This document shows positions 53,979-64,000 of a stretch of DNA of 64,000 nucleotides, in pieces. The DNA lies in the NCBI GenBank assembly GCA_964036045.1, contig OZ038381.1, positions 66,898,242 through 66,962,241 on the forward strand, given 5' to 3'. The position numbers and the translations under genes are program-made. Origin of the DNA: Eutreptiella sp. 'Long Island Sound 2002' (taxonomy: Eukaryota > Euglenozoa > Euglenophyceae > Eutreptiales > Eutreptiaceae). Position 1 is the stretch's first letter. Each line of letters opens with the position of its first letter. The notes beneath the pieces were generated by a model. That model worked only from the letters and a program-made list of their open reading frames with translations. It was not told the origin of the DNA and made no database searches.

Positions 53979-54380
53979 GAAGGAGAAGGCCACAGCCCGG
54001 CGCCTCCCTCCCCCGCCACTGCCGACCAGATCGACCCGCCGGGCCGCCAGGTCACAACCGGGCCCCCCCAGCTGCCCGCCCCCAACCTACAGCCCAAGGA
54101 CATGCCCTCCATCCTCCCCGCCCTGGCCGCAGCAGAAGCCGCCGCCCGCAAGCCCGCCCGCATCACAGCCCAACCCGCGTCCACCACCTCCTCCTCATCC
54201 TCAGCCTCATCCACCTCCTCAACCTCATCCTCCGACCCCCCCCTCCCCGCCGCCCTGATCCTCAAGGCCACGGCAAAAGCCAAAGCCGCGGCCGCACGCA
54301 CCGACCCCCCGACCCCCACACAGGCGACTCGGGCACCCCGGCAACACATCGGGAAGACCCCCGACCCGACATCGGCGCCC
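53979..54380 (+). pseudogene. LINE-like element, coding-like stretch 1
   Basis: It starts at the restored frame KEKATARRLPPPPLPTRS. The most protein-like frame from 54102 reads PSILPALAAAEAAARKPARI, then a Ser run and AALILKATAKAKAAA, ending TGA at 54381-54383. Composition-driven frames overlap on all six readings, so coding is only weakly supported. Confidence 0.35.
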
Positions 54381-54383
54381 TGA

Positions 54384-55537
54384 AACCTCCGAACAGAGGT
54401 CCTCCTCAACCTGGAACCGGACCCCAACGCCAAACCCGACCCCAAACCCAAGCCAGCGCCCACGCGAGCACACACAACACCACAAACGCAACGACACAAA
54501 CCCAACCGACACCGCCCCAACCCGGACGCTCATCCAAGCCAGGACCCCCCACCCACCACAACCCACGCCCCCCTCCCACCGGCAGCCACCACCACCGCGG
54601 AGACGGCCACCCAACACGACCCCGTCCAAGCCCTCGTCCACATCCCCGTCACCAAGCGCCCCGTCATCGATCCGCCTAAAACCACCACCACCGCCGGCCA
54701 AACCGACCCAGGGACGTGGGACCCCTCGACCACCATCACCGTCAAGCCGGGCCCCCAACCCGCCCCCCCTGCCCACCACATAGTGCAGCCCCAGGGGCTG
54801 CCCACGATGCCGAACCCCCCACCCCCAAAAGGGGGACGGGAAAACCCACAAGGGTCCATGGGCCATACCCGCAACACCAACCCCACCACTACCAACACCA
54901 CCACCACCAGGGAGCCCAACCACCACCACTACCAACACCACCCCCACCACTACCACTGCCCACCACCCTACCCCACCTGGCCACAACCCCCCGTGCACGA
55001 ACAGCACCAGCGAATGGGATGGCAGCCACCGAGCGCTCCAACCGCATACCCCACCTACCGCCAGAGGCCACCCCCCCCGTATCAGCCACCCCCCCCGTAC
55101 CAGGAACCGTATCCCCCCGGCCACCACGTCCACGCCCAAGGGGTCCCCCGGGCCCAACCCCGCCAAGGACAGTCACTCGACCCATACCACCAGCCGCTGC
55201 CGCCACCACACCCCTACGTGGCGGATCCATGGACAACGAGGGACCTCCCCCCTCCCCCCCGGTACCAGGCGGCACCACGCGAAGCCCCCGGGGACCCGCC
55301 GACGCCTCCTGACTGGCCCGACTCGAGCGATGAGGCCCGGTCCGCAAACGGCGGCACTCCCGCTACCCCCCCGCACGGCACACTCGCCCCTGGCGCCCAC
55401 ACTCCCCACACCGCCACCGCGCCTCAACCACCCACTCGCGCCGCTCCCGCTTCCCCAGGTGCCAGCACGACCCCCCGGGACCCCGCTCCCGCCGCTCCCG
55501 CTCCCCCGGGCGCCACCACGAGCGCCACCGCCGCCCC
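54384..55537 (+). other. C-rich Pro/His-coding DNA of the LINE-like element
   Basis: Very C-rich and with few stops in several frames. Probably a low-complexity Pro/Thr/His-rich linker or untranslated DNA. No motif seen. Confidence 0.35.
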
Positions 55538-56371
55538 ATGTCCACCTCCCCCTCCCCCCTCTGGCCATACAAGACCCCAACCCCCAGCCCCCGCCACCGC
55601 CGCTCCCGCTCCCCCCAACGCCGCCAGGCACGCCACCGCCGCCCCACGTCCACCCCCCCCTCCCCCCACAGGCCCCGCTGGGCTCCCCGTTCCCCCCGCC
55701 GCCCATACCCATCCACCACCCCCAGCCCCCGCCACCACCACTCCCGCTCCCCCGGACGCCACCAAGCACGCCACCGCCGCCCCATGTCCACCTCCCCCTC
55801 CCGTTCCCCCCTCCGCCCGTACCTGTCCTCCATCCCAAGCCCCCGCCATCGCCGCTCCCGCTCCCCCAGGCACCGCCACCCCCACCGACACCACAGGTGC
55901 ACGTCCTCCCCCCGCTGCTCCAGGACCCCGGGCACAGACCCCTCCCCCCCCCAGGCCCCCGCCCACCTCGCCTGGTGGTCTGCCCCGGCTTTGCAGGAGC
56001 TCCGCCGCTGGGTGCAGTGGGCCGGGGGAGCGGGAAGGCACGGTGGGGTGCAGATGGTGCATACCTTCGAGGAGATACGCAGCCGCACCCCCGCCGACCC
56101 CAACGAGGCCGCCCCGGAGGCCATCATGCCACAAGCGGCATGGGAGGCCCTCCTCCGCGATGCCGTCCAGGGCCTCCACCCCCCCTACACCCCCCAAGCC
56201 CTCCACCAATGGCTCCAGGCCACCCACTCCCAGGCCTGGGCCGTCGGCGCCCCGTCCCCACCCCGCCCCTCCCACCACCACCACACCAGGAAGGGGAAGG
56301 ACAAGGGCGAGGGAAGGGCAAGGGACACCAAGGGGCACTCAGGCAAGAGGGCACGGAGGGTCCCCAAGTGA
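55538..56371 (+). pseudogene. LINE-like element, ORF1-like stretch 2
   Basis: Its end is the least biased part: QELRRWVQWAGGAGRHGGVQ, MVHTFEEIRSRTPADPNEAA, WEALLRDAVQGLHPPYTPQAL, HQWLQATHSQAW, then a basic tail KGKDKGEGRARDTKGHSGKRARR and TGA. A helical domain followed by a basic tail suits an ORF1-type RNA-binding protein. No named family. Confidence 0.45.
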
Positions 56372-58733
56372 GGGCAGGCACCCGTAGGGACAGGGCGCCG
56401 GAAGAGACACCACATGGGGGCAGGAAACCACCCAAGAACCAGGAAGGGGCAGGAGCGGAGACCAAGACGCGGAGGAAAAGGGCACCACGGCAAACGCCAC
56501 CACCCACACCCAGGAAGGGCATACCATGACGGGGGGACCAGCGCCGCCCCACCCCCACCAAACGCCCCAACAGTCCCGGGGGCGCACCCCCCAACACGCA
56601 GCGCCGAAGCAAACATCGGACGCCGTACGGATCACACCAGCGCACACCCACCAGCCACCGGAAACCACACGGGGAATGGAGGGCACACCTACACGGGGAG
56701 AACGGGCCACACCCACAGAGGAAGCCGCAGGGAACGCCGCCGCACGGCGCACCACCACGCCCTCACCCCCAGGCGACGACCCCGGCCGCTACAAGGGCCA
56801 CCTCACAGGCACCGGAAGAGGACAAAGGCACGGCCACAGCGACCAGGGCTAGGGACCGAAACCCCCAGAGGACACGGGACCAAGGCACAGGCCCCCAGGG
56901 AGGGCAACCCCACGGACCCCTACCCGACCCACCAGCACGAGCGGCACGCCCAGGCCCCCACAGCACGGACCAAGCGAGACACCCACACCTAACCGCACCC
57001 CCCAGCCACCAGCCAGCCACACTCCGGCCCGCACTCCGCACCACGACACAGGCCAGGCTGACCTCCACTGACCCACCGCGGCACAACGCGAGACCACGGC
57101 ACACCGCACCACAGCGCGCCAGAGTGCAACGCGCCACAGCACGACGCGACGCGACGCGGCACAGAGCGGCACAACACGGCACGACTGACCCTAACCTGAA
57201 GGACTAACCGAAGCAAGCCACCGCACACCCCGGAAGGCGCCGCACCAGCACGCCACACACCGGCACCGCAGGCCACACACGCCACCACAGCGCGCCCGGC
57301 AACAACGGTGGCGGACCACCAAGAAGGTTAAAACCGGCACCGCAGAGGGGAAAGGACACGAACAACCCCAGCCCCCTAACCCAGAGCCACCTGCAGCCGC
57401 CTGGCGCAGCCGCCCAGCCGGCAGAGCCAGGACCTAACCCGGCAAGAAGGGGCGCCGAGCCCAACGTGTACATAGCCCGCCCGACCCATGGGGCCGGAAC
57501 ACGGCCAAACAGAACGCAATCGCCAACAGCAGCCCGGAAGACAACACTGAATGCGGGCCAGTGCGTGCGCCAGCCCAGGGAAGGCAGAGGGAGGAACAGG
57601 CAGCCCCCCCCCCCCAGAAAAAAAAACAACAGACGGCGGAGGGGGGCGGGGGCGCAAAAACAGCCCACAGCCACCAAACTGCCCGCCCACACCACCAGAG
57701 GCGGCCAAACCCCCCCCCAGAAGGCAACGAAGACAGGACCCCCAAAGAGGCACAGGGGGACCACCCGGCCAAAACCGGCAACACCAAGCCAGGAACAGCG
57801 GCCCACCAAGAAAAGGGACACCAAAACATGCAGACACACGCCAGGGAAAAAAAAAGAAGCCAGCAGCCCAGCCCGAAAGAAAGGCGATGGGGAGTCAGGG
57901 ACGACAAGGCCTGGGACAGGGACACCGAGCAACCGACACCAAAAAAAAAAAGCAAAAAACACACCCCGACAACCCAGCCAAGAAGGGCGGGGCACAGCCG
58001 AGACCCGGGCCCAGCACGCACGCCCACACCGCACATCGGAACCGGAAACGGCGGGGGGCAAGCGGAGCGCGCACGAAGCCACACACGTCCCATAAGCAAA
58101 CCGAAACCGAAGCCCAACCACGAACACCACAAACAGCCGACACTAGAGGGACAACACCACAAACCGTGCCCAAACACACCCACCCAAGACCCCAGCCAGG
58201 ACTGGCGGGGTTAACAAAACCCACACCCAACCGCAAACCGGACCCAAACACAAACGCCGCACAACAGTAGGAAACCCAGTGCCCACAGCCCGGGCACTGA
58301 GGCAGCCCGTGCCATGCAGGTGACCCGGCCAAGCGAGCTCCGGAGACCGGGGGTAAGGCTGCATCCTAAGGCCTGCGCTGCTTTGGGACTCGAGGCGCAG
58401 CGTGCGACACCGAAGCGCCTCGGAACCCTAGTACCAAGAACGTGCATGCATGCCTTGGGAACGGGATACGCCAGGAAGTCCGGTGAACCTCTAGGGTTCC
58501 GCCCAAAGGAGGGGACGTGCGCAAGCACGGGGGCACACCCTCCCGGCGAGACAAGCACGTCACGCCGGCGGCGACAGCCCTCCCGGTGTTGCCCGGGGCC
58601 GCTTTGTTGAGGGCCAACAGTCAGGTCTAGCGGGATGTAAGCCGCCTCCCCTCTTCACGCGCGGAGCCTCTTCCTGTTCGTCACAGGTGCGACGCCAGGG
58701 GGAACCATGGGACGCCTCTCCACGACCGAGTGC
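56372..58733 (+). other. 3' part of the LINE-like element, non-coding
   Basis: C/A-rich DNA without credible frames. Short A-runs near 57616-57630 and 57849-57856. It leads to the (ACCT)n tail. An RT domain would be expected here in an autonomous LINE and is absent. Confidence 0.5.
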
Positions 58734-58764
58734 ACCTACCTACCTACCTACCTTGAATTACTGT
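58734..58764 (+). repeat. (ACCT)n tail and right target duplication
   Basis: ACCTACCTACCTACCTACC (58734-58752) followed by TTGAATTACTGT (58753-58764), the copy of 47052-47063. Confidence 0.88.
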
Positions 58765-60779
58765 CCAAATCCTGGCGACAGGCGCTCCTCATTTGACGAC
58801 TGGGCTTGCCCTGAACTCTGGATACACATGCTGAGTCATGCAAAAAGAAATGCACACCATCTTCATCCATGTATGTACCCGAAGTGGAGGAGTTTAAATT
58901 TCTCTGAAGCTGAATAAAGCGAACAAATTTCCTCCTGTACCCTGACCTGCAGAAGCAAACCACGTGCTTCAGATTGATCTGCAAAACTGACTGTGGAGGT
59001 GCTGTAGGGTCCAAAAGCCTCGGGGTATGTATCCCTCAAAATGTTCTGTGAACGGACCTGTTTTGCTTTCTCACACTGACTCGAGCCCTCCATGTCTGTC
59101 TGTGACCCCTGAAAAGACACATCCTGTGCCCATCCTGCAGGATAGGCCCAACGGGATAAGGCATCAGGCGCCTCGTTATGCTCCCCTTTATGATACTCAA
59201 TTACTAAATGAAAATGACTCAAAAATTCGTGCCACCGACCACGTCCACCTAAAGGTCCCGATACAGTACATAAATCCTCCTTATACCACTGTACAATACT
59301 ACTGTGGTCGGTGCGCACTAACACCTCCTGATGTCCAATCCAGGACTGGAATTTCAGGAGACAACACACTACAGCGTACGTTTCCTTCTCACGTACGGTC
59401 CACCCTACTTATCCTATACCCTTATCCTTATGTTTACCTGTCTTACTGCCCTGCAACTTACGCGAAAAAAATGCCACCGGATGCCAATTCCCATCTTCCT
59501 GCTCCTGCTCGAGCACTCCCCCAATGGCGTAGTCAGAGGCGTCAGTGGACAACCTCCACCTGGCTCCTGGCTTAGGTAAATACAAGGCAACATGTGTAAT
59601 CAAACTGTTCTTGATGGCCTCAAAACCCTTAACCATCTCTGGAGTCCACTGAATTTCAGCTTGTTTGGGGGTGAGGCGTACACGCTTTCTGGCCTTTACA
59701 GGCAACCCATTACCATCCACATCAGGACCTCCCTCACGCTCTTCATACAAATACTTACCCTTCAAGGCCTCCATGAGGGGGGCGGCATGCTGAGCATAAT
59801 GTTTTCTGTACATACTGTACCAATTGGCCAAGCCAAGAAAGGCCTTCAAGGCTTTTGCCGTTGTAATCTGCTCCTGTTTCCATTCACGGAGCGCCTCATA
59901 CTTGGCAGGGCTAGGAAGGCGCTTGCCATTACACAACACATGCCCTACATACTGTACTTGCTCCATGAGCAAAAAACACTTGGATGGTTTAACAGTGAGG
60001 GCAGCCTGCGCAAGGGCTTTCAAGACCTCCCGAAGACACAAGTAGTGAAAGTATAAACGATCACGCTGGGAAGGACTCTCAGGGAAATCATAACAGTAGG
60101 GGGTGGCCATATCAGGATTTTGAGAGCCATCAGGCAATACAGGGGGCGGGGAATAGAAACAAGGCTCCAAAAACTGCGCAGCATCTTCGTCCTGATATCC
60201 TTGGCTGTCCAACAACCGGCCAACACCACAGAAACTGGTGCGGGGCCGTTGTGGATCTCCTGTGCCAGTCAACACGTCATCAATGTATGGTCCACTGTGT
60301 GGACATGTACGCAAAACCCGCTGCACTAGACGCTGAAACACCTGTGGCCCACCTTTAAGTCCCATGGGCAACACTAACCACTTGTATACCCCAAAAGGGG
60401 TGATGAACGCCGTCAGGTGGCAGCAGGAGTGTTCCAGATGCATCTGGTGAAACCCATCCTCCAGATCCACCAAACAAAAAACAGAATTTCCCACCAGATG
60501 CGCCAGCTGATCCTCAATTACGGGGAGGGGAAAATTTATACCCTTTAACTGAGTGTTCAGGTACCGGTAGTCAATGACAAGCCGCCACTTGCTATTGAGC
60601 TTCGGTACCAGGAACGCTCCGGACACCCAATCAGAATTTTTATCCGCGCCCAGAGGCCGCAGAAATCCCAGATTCTCGAACTCTTTAATTTTTTCATATA
60701 AAATTTGTTCACGTACCCCTACCGTGCGGAAAGCGTTACAGCTATGTCCCACCGCACTCTGGATCAGCTCAAGGTTCAC
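58765..60779 (-). pseudogene. Ty3-C reverse transcriptase and RNase H
   Basis: It reads WVSGAFLVPKLNSKWRLVID, then YLN, FPLPVIEDQLAHLVG, FCLVDLEDGFHQMHLE, FITPFGVYKWLVLPMGLKGG, catalytic GPYIDDVLTG, VQYVGHVL, AFLGLANWYSMYRKHY, RNase H LSTDASDYAIGGVLEQE and VREKETYAVV, and TDHSSIVQWYKEDL. About 70 residues (SQGYQDEDAAQFLEPC ... YCYDFPESPSQRDRL) are inserted between YIDD and the next helix. Lesions: TAA at about 59407 (KGIG-stop-VGW), TGA near 60797 before the frame, and a frame change near 58870-58950. RT active-site residues remain. Confidence 0.88.
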
Positions 60780-60794
60780 TCGGGCATACGGCCC

Positions 60795-61658
60795 TCAGTT
60801 TGAATTGTTGACCTCTTTGAAGGTCTTCCGCGTGAACACTGATTTTTCAAATTCGTCAAGGATTGCATCACGCAAATCCTGACACTCAGGAAACTCCTGA
60901 TCAGCCTGAACCACTGAAAAAACGCTACGAGAAATGTCGTCATTACATACACACGTACCCCTTTCCCTCAACCCAACATCGTCATCCGATGAGTACTGCT
61001 CATGGGAAATGGCATTTTCTGATCCTGATCCTGTGTCAGGATCGTGTAACACAGGCTCAAGGGGGGTATCAGACAAAACTGAATAGTCAATCCAATACAA
61101 CGGATCAACCTCAGTCAATGGCATGGCAGTTCCAAATTTTTGTCGCATTGTCCGACGGCCAGGACTTCTCTCATGACGAGGCAAAGCTGAATCACTGAGA
61201 GTAAACAGATCAAAGGAGTCTGTGACCTGTACATTTTCTGTGACCTGTACATTTTCAGCCTGTACATTTTCAGCCTGTGCTGCGAGCCCTCCAGAACCAG
61301 GCTCGAAATGCAAAACATCTCTGGGCAAAGGATCCCAATCATCGGAGCGATCACCCCGCGGGTGACCTTGTGGATCCACCCACGGACATGTAGCCTTAAC
61401 TTGTTCACTCTGGGACTGTGGGTGTCCCACAGCATCAAAGTACACGATTCGGTACGGGCAGCATGTTCGGCGTATGCGCCCGTCAGAATCAACGAAAAGC
61501 GGGTGACCCTTGGACACCTCGACCCAATCAACCGCAACTTCTCCAATCAACCACCACCACCGCTGTGATTTAACCACAGGCACCACTGCAATGCCCTTAC
61601 AAGCATCGAAAACCATCTTAAGGGCTACCTGTGGCCACTGAGATGGAGAAGGGTGCAA
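60795..61658 (-). pseudogene. Ty3-C region upstream of RT
   Basis: Open frame of 287 codons ending TGA: KSQRWWWLIGEVAVDWVEVS, RRTCCPYRIVYFDAVGHPQS, then short tandem (A/T)ENVQ(V) repeats (61236-61285), acidic DSFDLFTLSDSALPR, and LRDAILDEFEKSVFTRKTF just before RT, as is usual for the protease-RT connector. No DTG/DSG protease motif seen. Truncated at 61660 by the neighbouring element. Confidence 0.55.
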
Positions 61659-61662
61659 CCAT

Positions 61663-62860
61663 ACCCTACGTGCTCATTTGGATCAGGTACCCTTGAATTA
61701 CCCAAGTGAAACCGTCGTTCAACCGAGTTCAACCGCGCACTTTCATTACGGCTTCCCCACGGTTGAACCCCCATCGAGGTACAGCAACAAATTGCTAAGT
61801 AGCAACCTGAAAACCGCTATTTTTCAGCCCTGCAAGAGATGCCACACCCCCTAAAAAGAATGTTTTTGAAAACCTTCTTACCTCATTGCTGCAAAACACT
61901 GGAGACATATTTCTCTTGGATCATATTTCACGGCGGTGGTGTTGTAGGTGCCAGTGGCGGCGGCTGTATTGGTGAAACCGCACGGCTTCACCATCAACTT
62001 TTCGTTAGGCGTGGTGACATACACCCCTGCGCCTTGTTTGGATTCCCCTTAGAACTTTGGACCCTTTTTAGTGAACAACAATTACATGCAAGCCTACACT
62101 TGATTGTCAGAAGCTTGTTTCCTCATAGATTGCACTAAAATGTAACCGGCTTTCGAGGTGGTTCAACCGCTGGACAGGCGCGCGGTTGCACCGGCTTCAC
62201 CGGTTCAACCGCTGTTGCACGAAGCGCTACACAAAAAACACATCTTCACCTTGGGAAGCCAAACGTGACCAGTTCGTTCTGCATCGCCACAGGCAGACGT
62301 CCCCATGCAATGCCTGTGTACGCTGTGAGCAGAATGCGCTGTCCAGACCACGCCAGAGGCACGTGGGGCCTAAGAGCGTTAAACATGACCCCATATCGAG
62401 GATCCACAATGTGTCCCCATAATAAATCACGCCCCCAACGTATCCATGCAGGACGAGAAGGCCCATTTGCACAAAGTAGGGCACTGGTAAACAGTTCCCC
62501 CCCCACAAAATCACCCAGGGCTATTTCCCCCGTAAGGGGACTGTCATCCTTTGGATGCGTATGTACAAGCATGGGATGATCGCCCACCCCATGGACCACT
62601 GCGAGCGCAGTGTAGGTTAGTTGGGGGAGTACACTTCGGATGTGTGCGTTCACGCGCCGGACCAGGTCCGGATCTCTCCTCGTTTGCACTGCAACTTGCA
62701 CACGGTGATGCCCCTGCACCATTACGGCCCCCCACAACTGCCTACGGTACCGTGCTCCATGTCCTTCCCGCCACTGCCACCCCCTCATTCCCTTGAGGCA
62801 CGTAAAAAGTCAGTCGTTTGGGAGTGGCTCTTCCTTCACGTGAGGCACTGGTGCACCAAC
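61663..62860 (-). repeat. 1198-bp unit, copy R
   Basis: Same length and ends as 1846-3043, with scattered substitutions. No target duplication flanks it: left flank is Ty3-C (GCAACCAT), right flank is the coding exon at 62861 (CTGTGGGG). In the minus direction it begins exactly at the GT of a likely intron. Confidence 0.9.
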
Positions 62861-64000
62861 CTGTGGGGCTGCCTCTTCGTTATCTTCCTGCTTACATGCA
62901 GGCATTTCCTCGTCCTTCGGCGCTCCACCAACCTCCTCAATCTCCTCTTGCCCAACCGGGGCTGCAGGCGAGTCCTCCCCACTGTGCTGGTGCTCCTGCA
63001 CCCCTGGACCAGCAGACTCTACCTTTTCCTCTTTGACCACCTGTTCTTCACTCTCCTTTGGCTCTGGCACCTCCGGCGGACTAGGCACAGGAATGTGCTT
63101 CTCAGTGTCCTTTGGCTCTGGAATCACGGGCGGCGTCGGCACAGGAACCCCATTGTCACTGTCCTTTTCCGCTTCAGCTTCCGGCGCGGGAGTGACCTCC
63201 TTCTCCTCGAGTGGACTGTACGAGGGGGAGTCCTCCATTGTCTTCTTGCCCTCCTCATCGATCGCTTCCTGTTTCTGGGCGCGGCGCTCTTTCAACGCCT
63301 CCTCGGCAACGTGGCGGTTACTGAAGCTTGTGCTGTCCTTGACTGCAATAACTGGCCACGTTGTCCCAGCTGCATCGCCCTCCTCCTCCCACTGTGGGGG
63401 AAGGAAGACCAATTCTTCCCCCTTTTTGGGCCGGGGGGTCCCCTTCGTGGCTTTCCCCGGGGTACCCACGGCCAGACGTGGCTCGCCATCAGGACCGTCC
63501 ACAATGACCCATCGAATCGGCGTGTTGGCCGCCCATCCGAACCGCTGTCGCAGCTGTTTGCGCGTGTCCTCAACCGCCAGTCGTCGTTGTTGGGCTTGAT
63601 CCAGGCTCTGCAAAAAGGAAAAAATAGTGAAACCGTGGTTCAGGCGGTTCAAGCGTGCGGTTGAACTACACTTCACCGGTTCAACCGTGCACACCTCCAG
63701 AGCTGACGCATGCGCCGATTCTGCCCTGATCGCTTTCTCCTCGTCACCATCCTTCGATCCCGCAGCCAACTCAGTTGCCAGGGCCTTCACATCCTGCGCC
63801 GTGTCGCTGGGGAGCTTGCCGGAGTCACTGTCGGAACTGGGGGCCGGAACTACCTTCTTCTTCTTCTTCTTTGGGATATGCTTTGCGGCTGGGACCCATT
63901 CGTGCTCCTCAAAAAGGGGGTCTGACTCGTCCGTCTCACTGCTGTCCGGGGCGATTTTCCGCTTTTTCGAGGAAGCACCGCTGCCAGTTTTGGCTTTCTT
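62246..64000 (-). CDS. Nuclear-type protein with C-terminal TET/JBP-like oxygenase domain (partial)
   Basis: Runs off the right edge. The visible start (minus) is lysine-rich with SSKKRKIAPDSSETDESD and HIPKKKKKKVVPA, likely nuclear-localisation sequences. Intron 63608-63694 joins ALE to SLDQAQQRRLAVED. A small folded region follows (QRFGWAANTPIRWVIVDGPD, GEELVFLPPQWEEEG), then a long acidic Pro/Glu-rich linker. Intron 62792-62860 (69 bp) then removes an in-frame TGA at 62810 and joins EEAAPQ to GMRGWQWRE. The last domain has VHTHPKDDSPL, EIALGDFVGGELF, YGVMFNALRPH and WSGQRILLTAYT, ending FGFPR TGA. This matches 2-oxoglutarate/Fe(II) DNA-pyrimidine oxygenases in motif order; HxD is atypical. 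Mobile copies of such genes are known in algae and fungi. Confidence 0.55.
62792..62860 (-). other. Probable intron before the oxygenase domain
   Basis: 69 bp, CCCACAG|GTTGGTGCACC...CTGACTTTTTACGTGCCTCAAG|GGAATG. It has a CTGAC branch-like site followed by a T-run. It removes TGA at 62810-62812 and keeps the frame. Copy L of the repeated unit starts exactly at this GT. Confidence 0.55.
63608..63694 (-). other. Intron with inverted repeat CGGTTGAAC/GTTCAACCG
   Basis: 87 bp, GGAG|GTGTGCACGG...CCTTTTTGCAG|AGCCTGG, with a strong acceptor. Inside are CGGTTGAACCGGTGAAGTGTAGTTCAACCG (9-bp arms) and a further GGTTCAAG/CTTGAACC pair. The same GGTTCAACCG motif is scattered through the 1198-bp unit. 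Confidence 0.85.

Larger units (their letters stand above)
47064..58752 (+). mobile_element. GC-rich LINE-like retroelement (itself interrupted)
   Basis: It is bounded by the 12-bp direct repeat TTGAATTACTGT and ends in ACCTACCTACCTACCTACC, a simple tail typical of some non-LTR elements. Without the 6.4-kb insertion it is about 5.3 kb. It is strongly C-rich on the plus strand. Coding-like stretches: ASSSAKSLPRQQKTASFSS (from 47064), AQKEKATARRLPPPPLPT across the insertion point, PSILPALAAAEAAARKPARI, and VVAFLRDAV-type helices near 56050-56200. I see no endonuclease or reverse transcriptase, so it is probably non-autonomous. Confidence 0.75.
43044..61658 (-). mobile_element. Ty3-C retrotransposon, nested and decayed
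   Basis: The minus-strand element lies in three blocks: 61658-58765 (pre-RT, RT, RNase H), 47051-46181 (integrase zinc region and core) and 43841-43044 (integrase C-terminal part and chromodomain-like tail). The gaps are a LINE-like insertion (47064-58752) and an inverted-repeat satellite-filled element (43844-46180). Across the first gap the frame rejoins as CRQDLDSN|SISSVSLCPEPECG using one copy of TTGAATTACTGT. LTRs are not identified. The upstream end abuts the oxygenase-bearing unit at 61663. Confidence 0.85.

Noticed and set aside
54216-58780. Long minus-strand frames over the LINE-like element, rich in Gly, Val, Trp and Cys
   Set aside because: They are the antisense of C-rich Pro codons, with no motif or sensible start.

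Overview
This is eukaryotic nuclear DNA made almost entirely of transposable elements, satellites and their debris. I see no housekeeping gene, rRNA, functional tRNA or CRISPR array. Evidence for a nuclear genome is short GT-AG introns (about 70-106 bp), LTR retrotransposons with integrase and chromodomain, a LINE-type endonuclease and ~185-190 bp satellites. Base composition switches abruptly between ordinary DNA and very C- or G-rich blocks. The gene types (Ty3 pol with an extra 'LFAS' domain, TET/JBP-like oxygenase, ParB-like protein) suggest an alga or related protist with a large genome, but I cannot place it further.

Layout. 1-4450: little recognisable, apart from a 1198-bp unit (1846-3043) repeated at the other end of the window. 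4450-11090: a decayed GC-rich LINE (ORF1, AP-endonuclease), split by a non-autonomous LTR element (7070-9730) and ending in an inverted duplication around 10490. 11013-18300: a decayed minus-strand Ty3 element (Ty3-A). 18815-20398 and 31820-32260: a poly-C satellite array, interrupted by a young Ty3 element (Ty3-Y, 20399-31819) with nearly identical LTRs and intact gag and pol. 32260-35185: anonymous. 35186-38050: a decayed plus-strand Ty3 (Ty3-B, LTR and gag). 38050-40930: a G-rich block. 40930-43040: anonymous DNA with minisatellites.

43040-61660 is a nest. A minus-strand Ty3 element (Ty3-C) runs from 61658 down to 43044. Its pol is split at 47052/58764 by a GC-rich LINE-like insertion with a 12-bp target duplication and an (ACCT)n tail. 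That insertion is itself split by a 6390-bp terminal-inverted-repeat element (47589-53978), which carries a multi-exon ParB-like gene, several unknown ORFs and ten copies of a GC palindrome. The Ty3-C integrase is split again by a 2.3-kb inverted-repeat element filled with ~185-bp tandem repeats. When these are removed in silico the Ty3-C reading frame rejoins exactly at the LINE junction.

61663-64000: a minus-strand gene running off the window, with a basic nuclear-type N-terminal region and a C-terminal 2-oxoglutarate/Fe(II) oxygenase-like domain of TET/JBP appearance. Its terminal exon region is the 1198-bp unit also found at 1846-3043.

The best candidates for something undescribed are the 47589-53978 element with its intron-borne palindromes, and the oxygenase-bearing element. 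The young Ty3 element shows an apparent gag-pol expression scheme combining a +1 shift and UGA-CGG readthrough.
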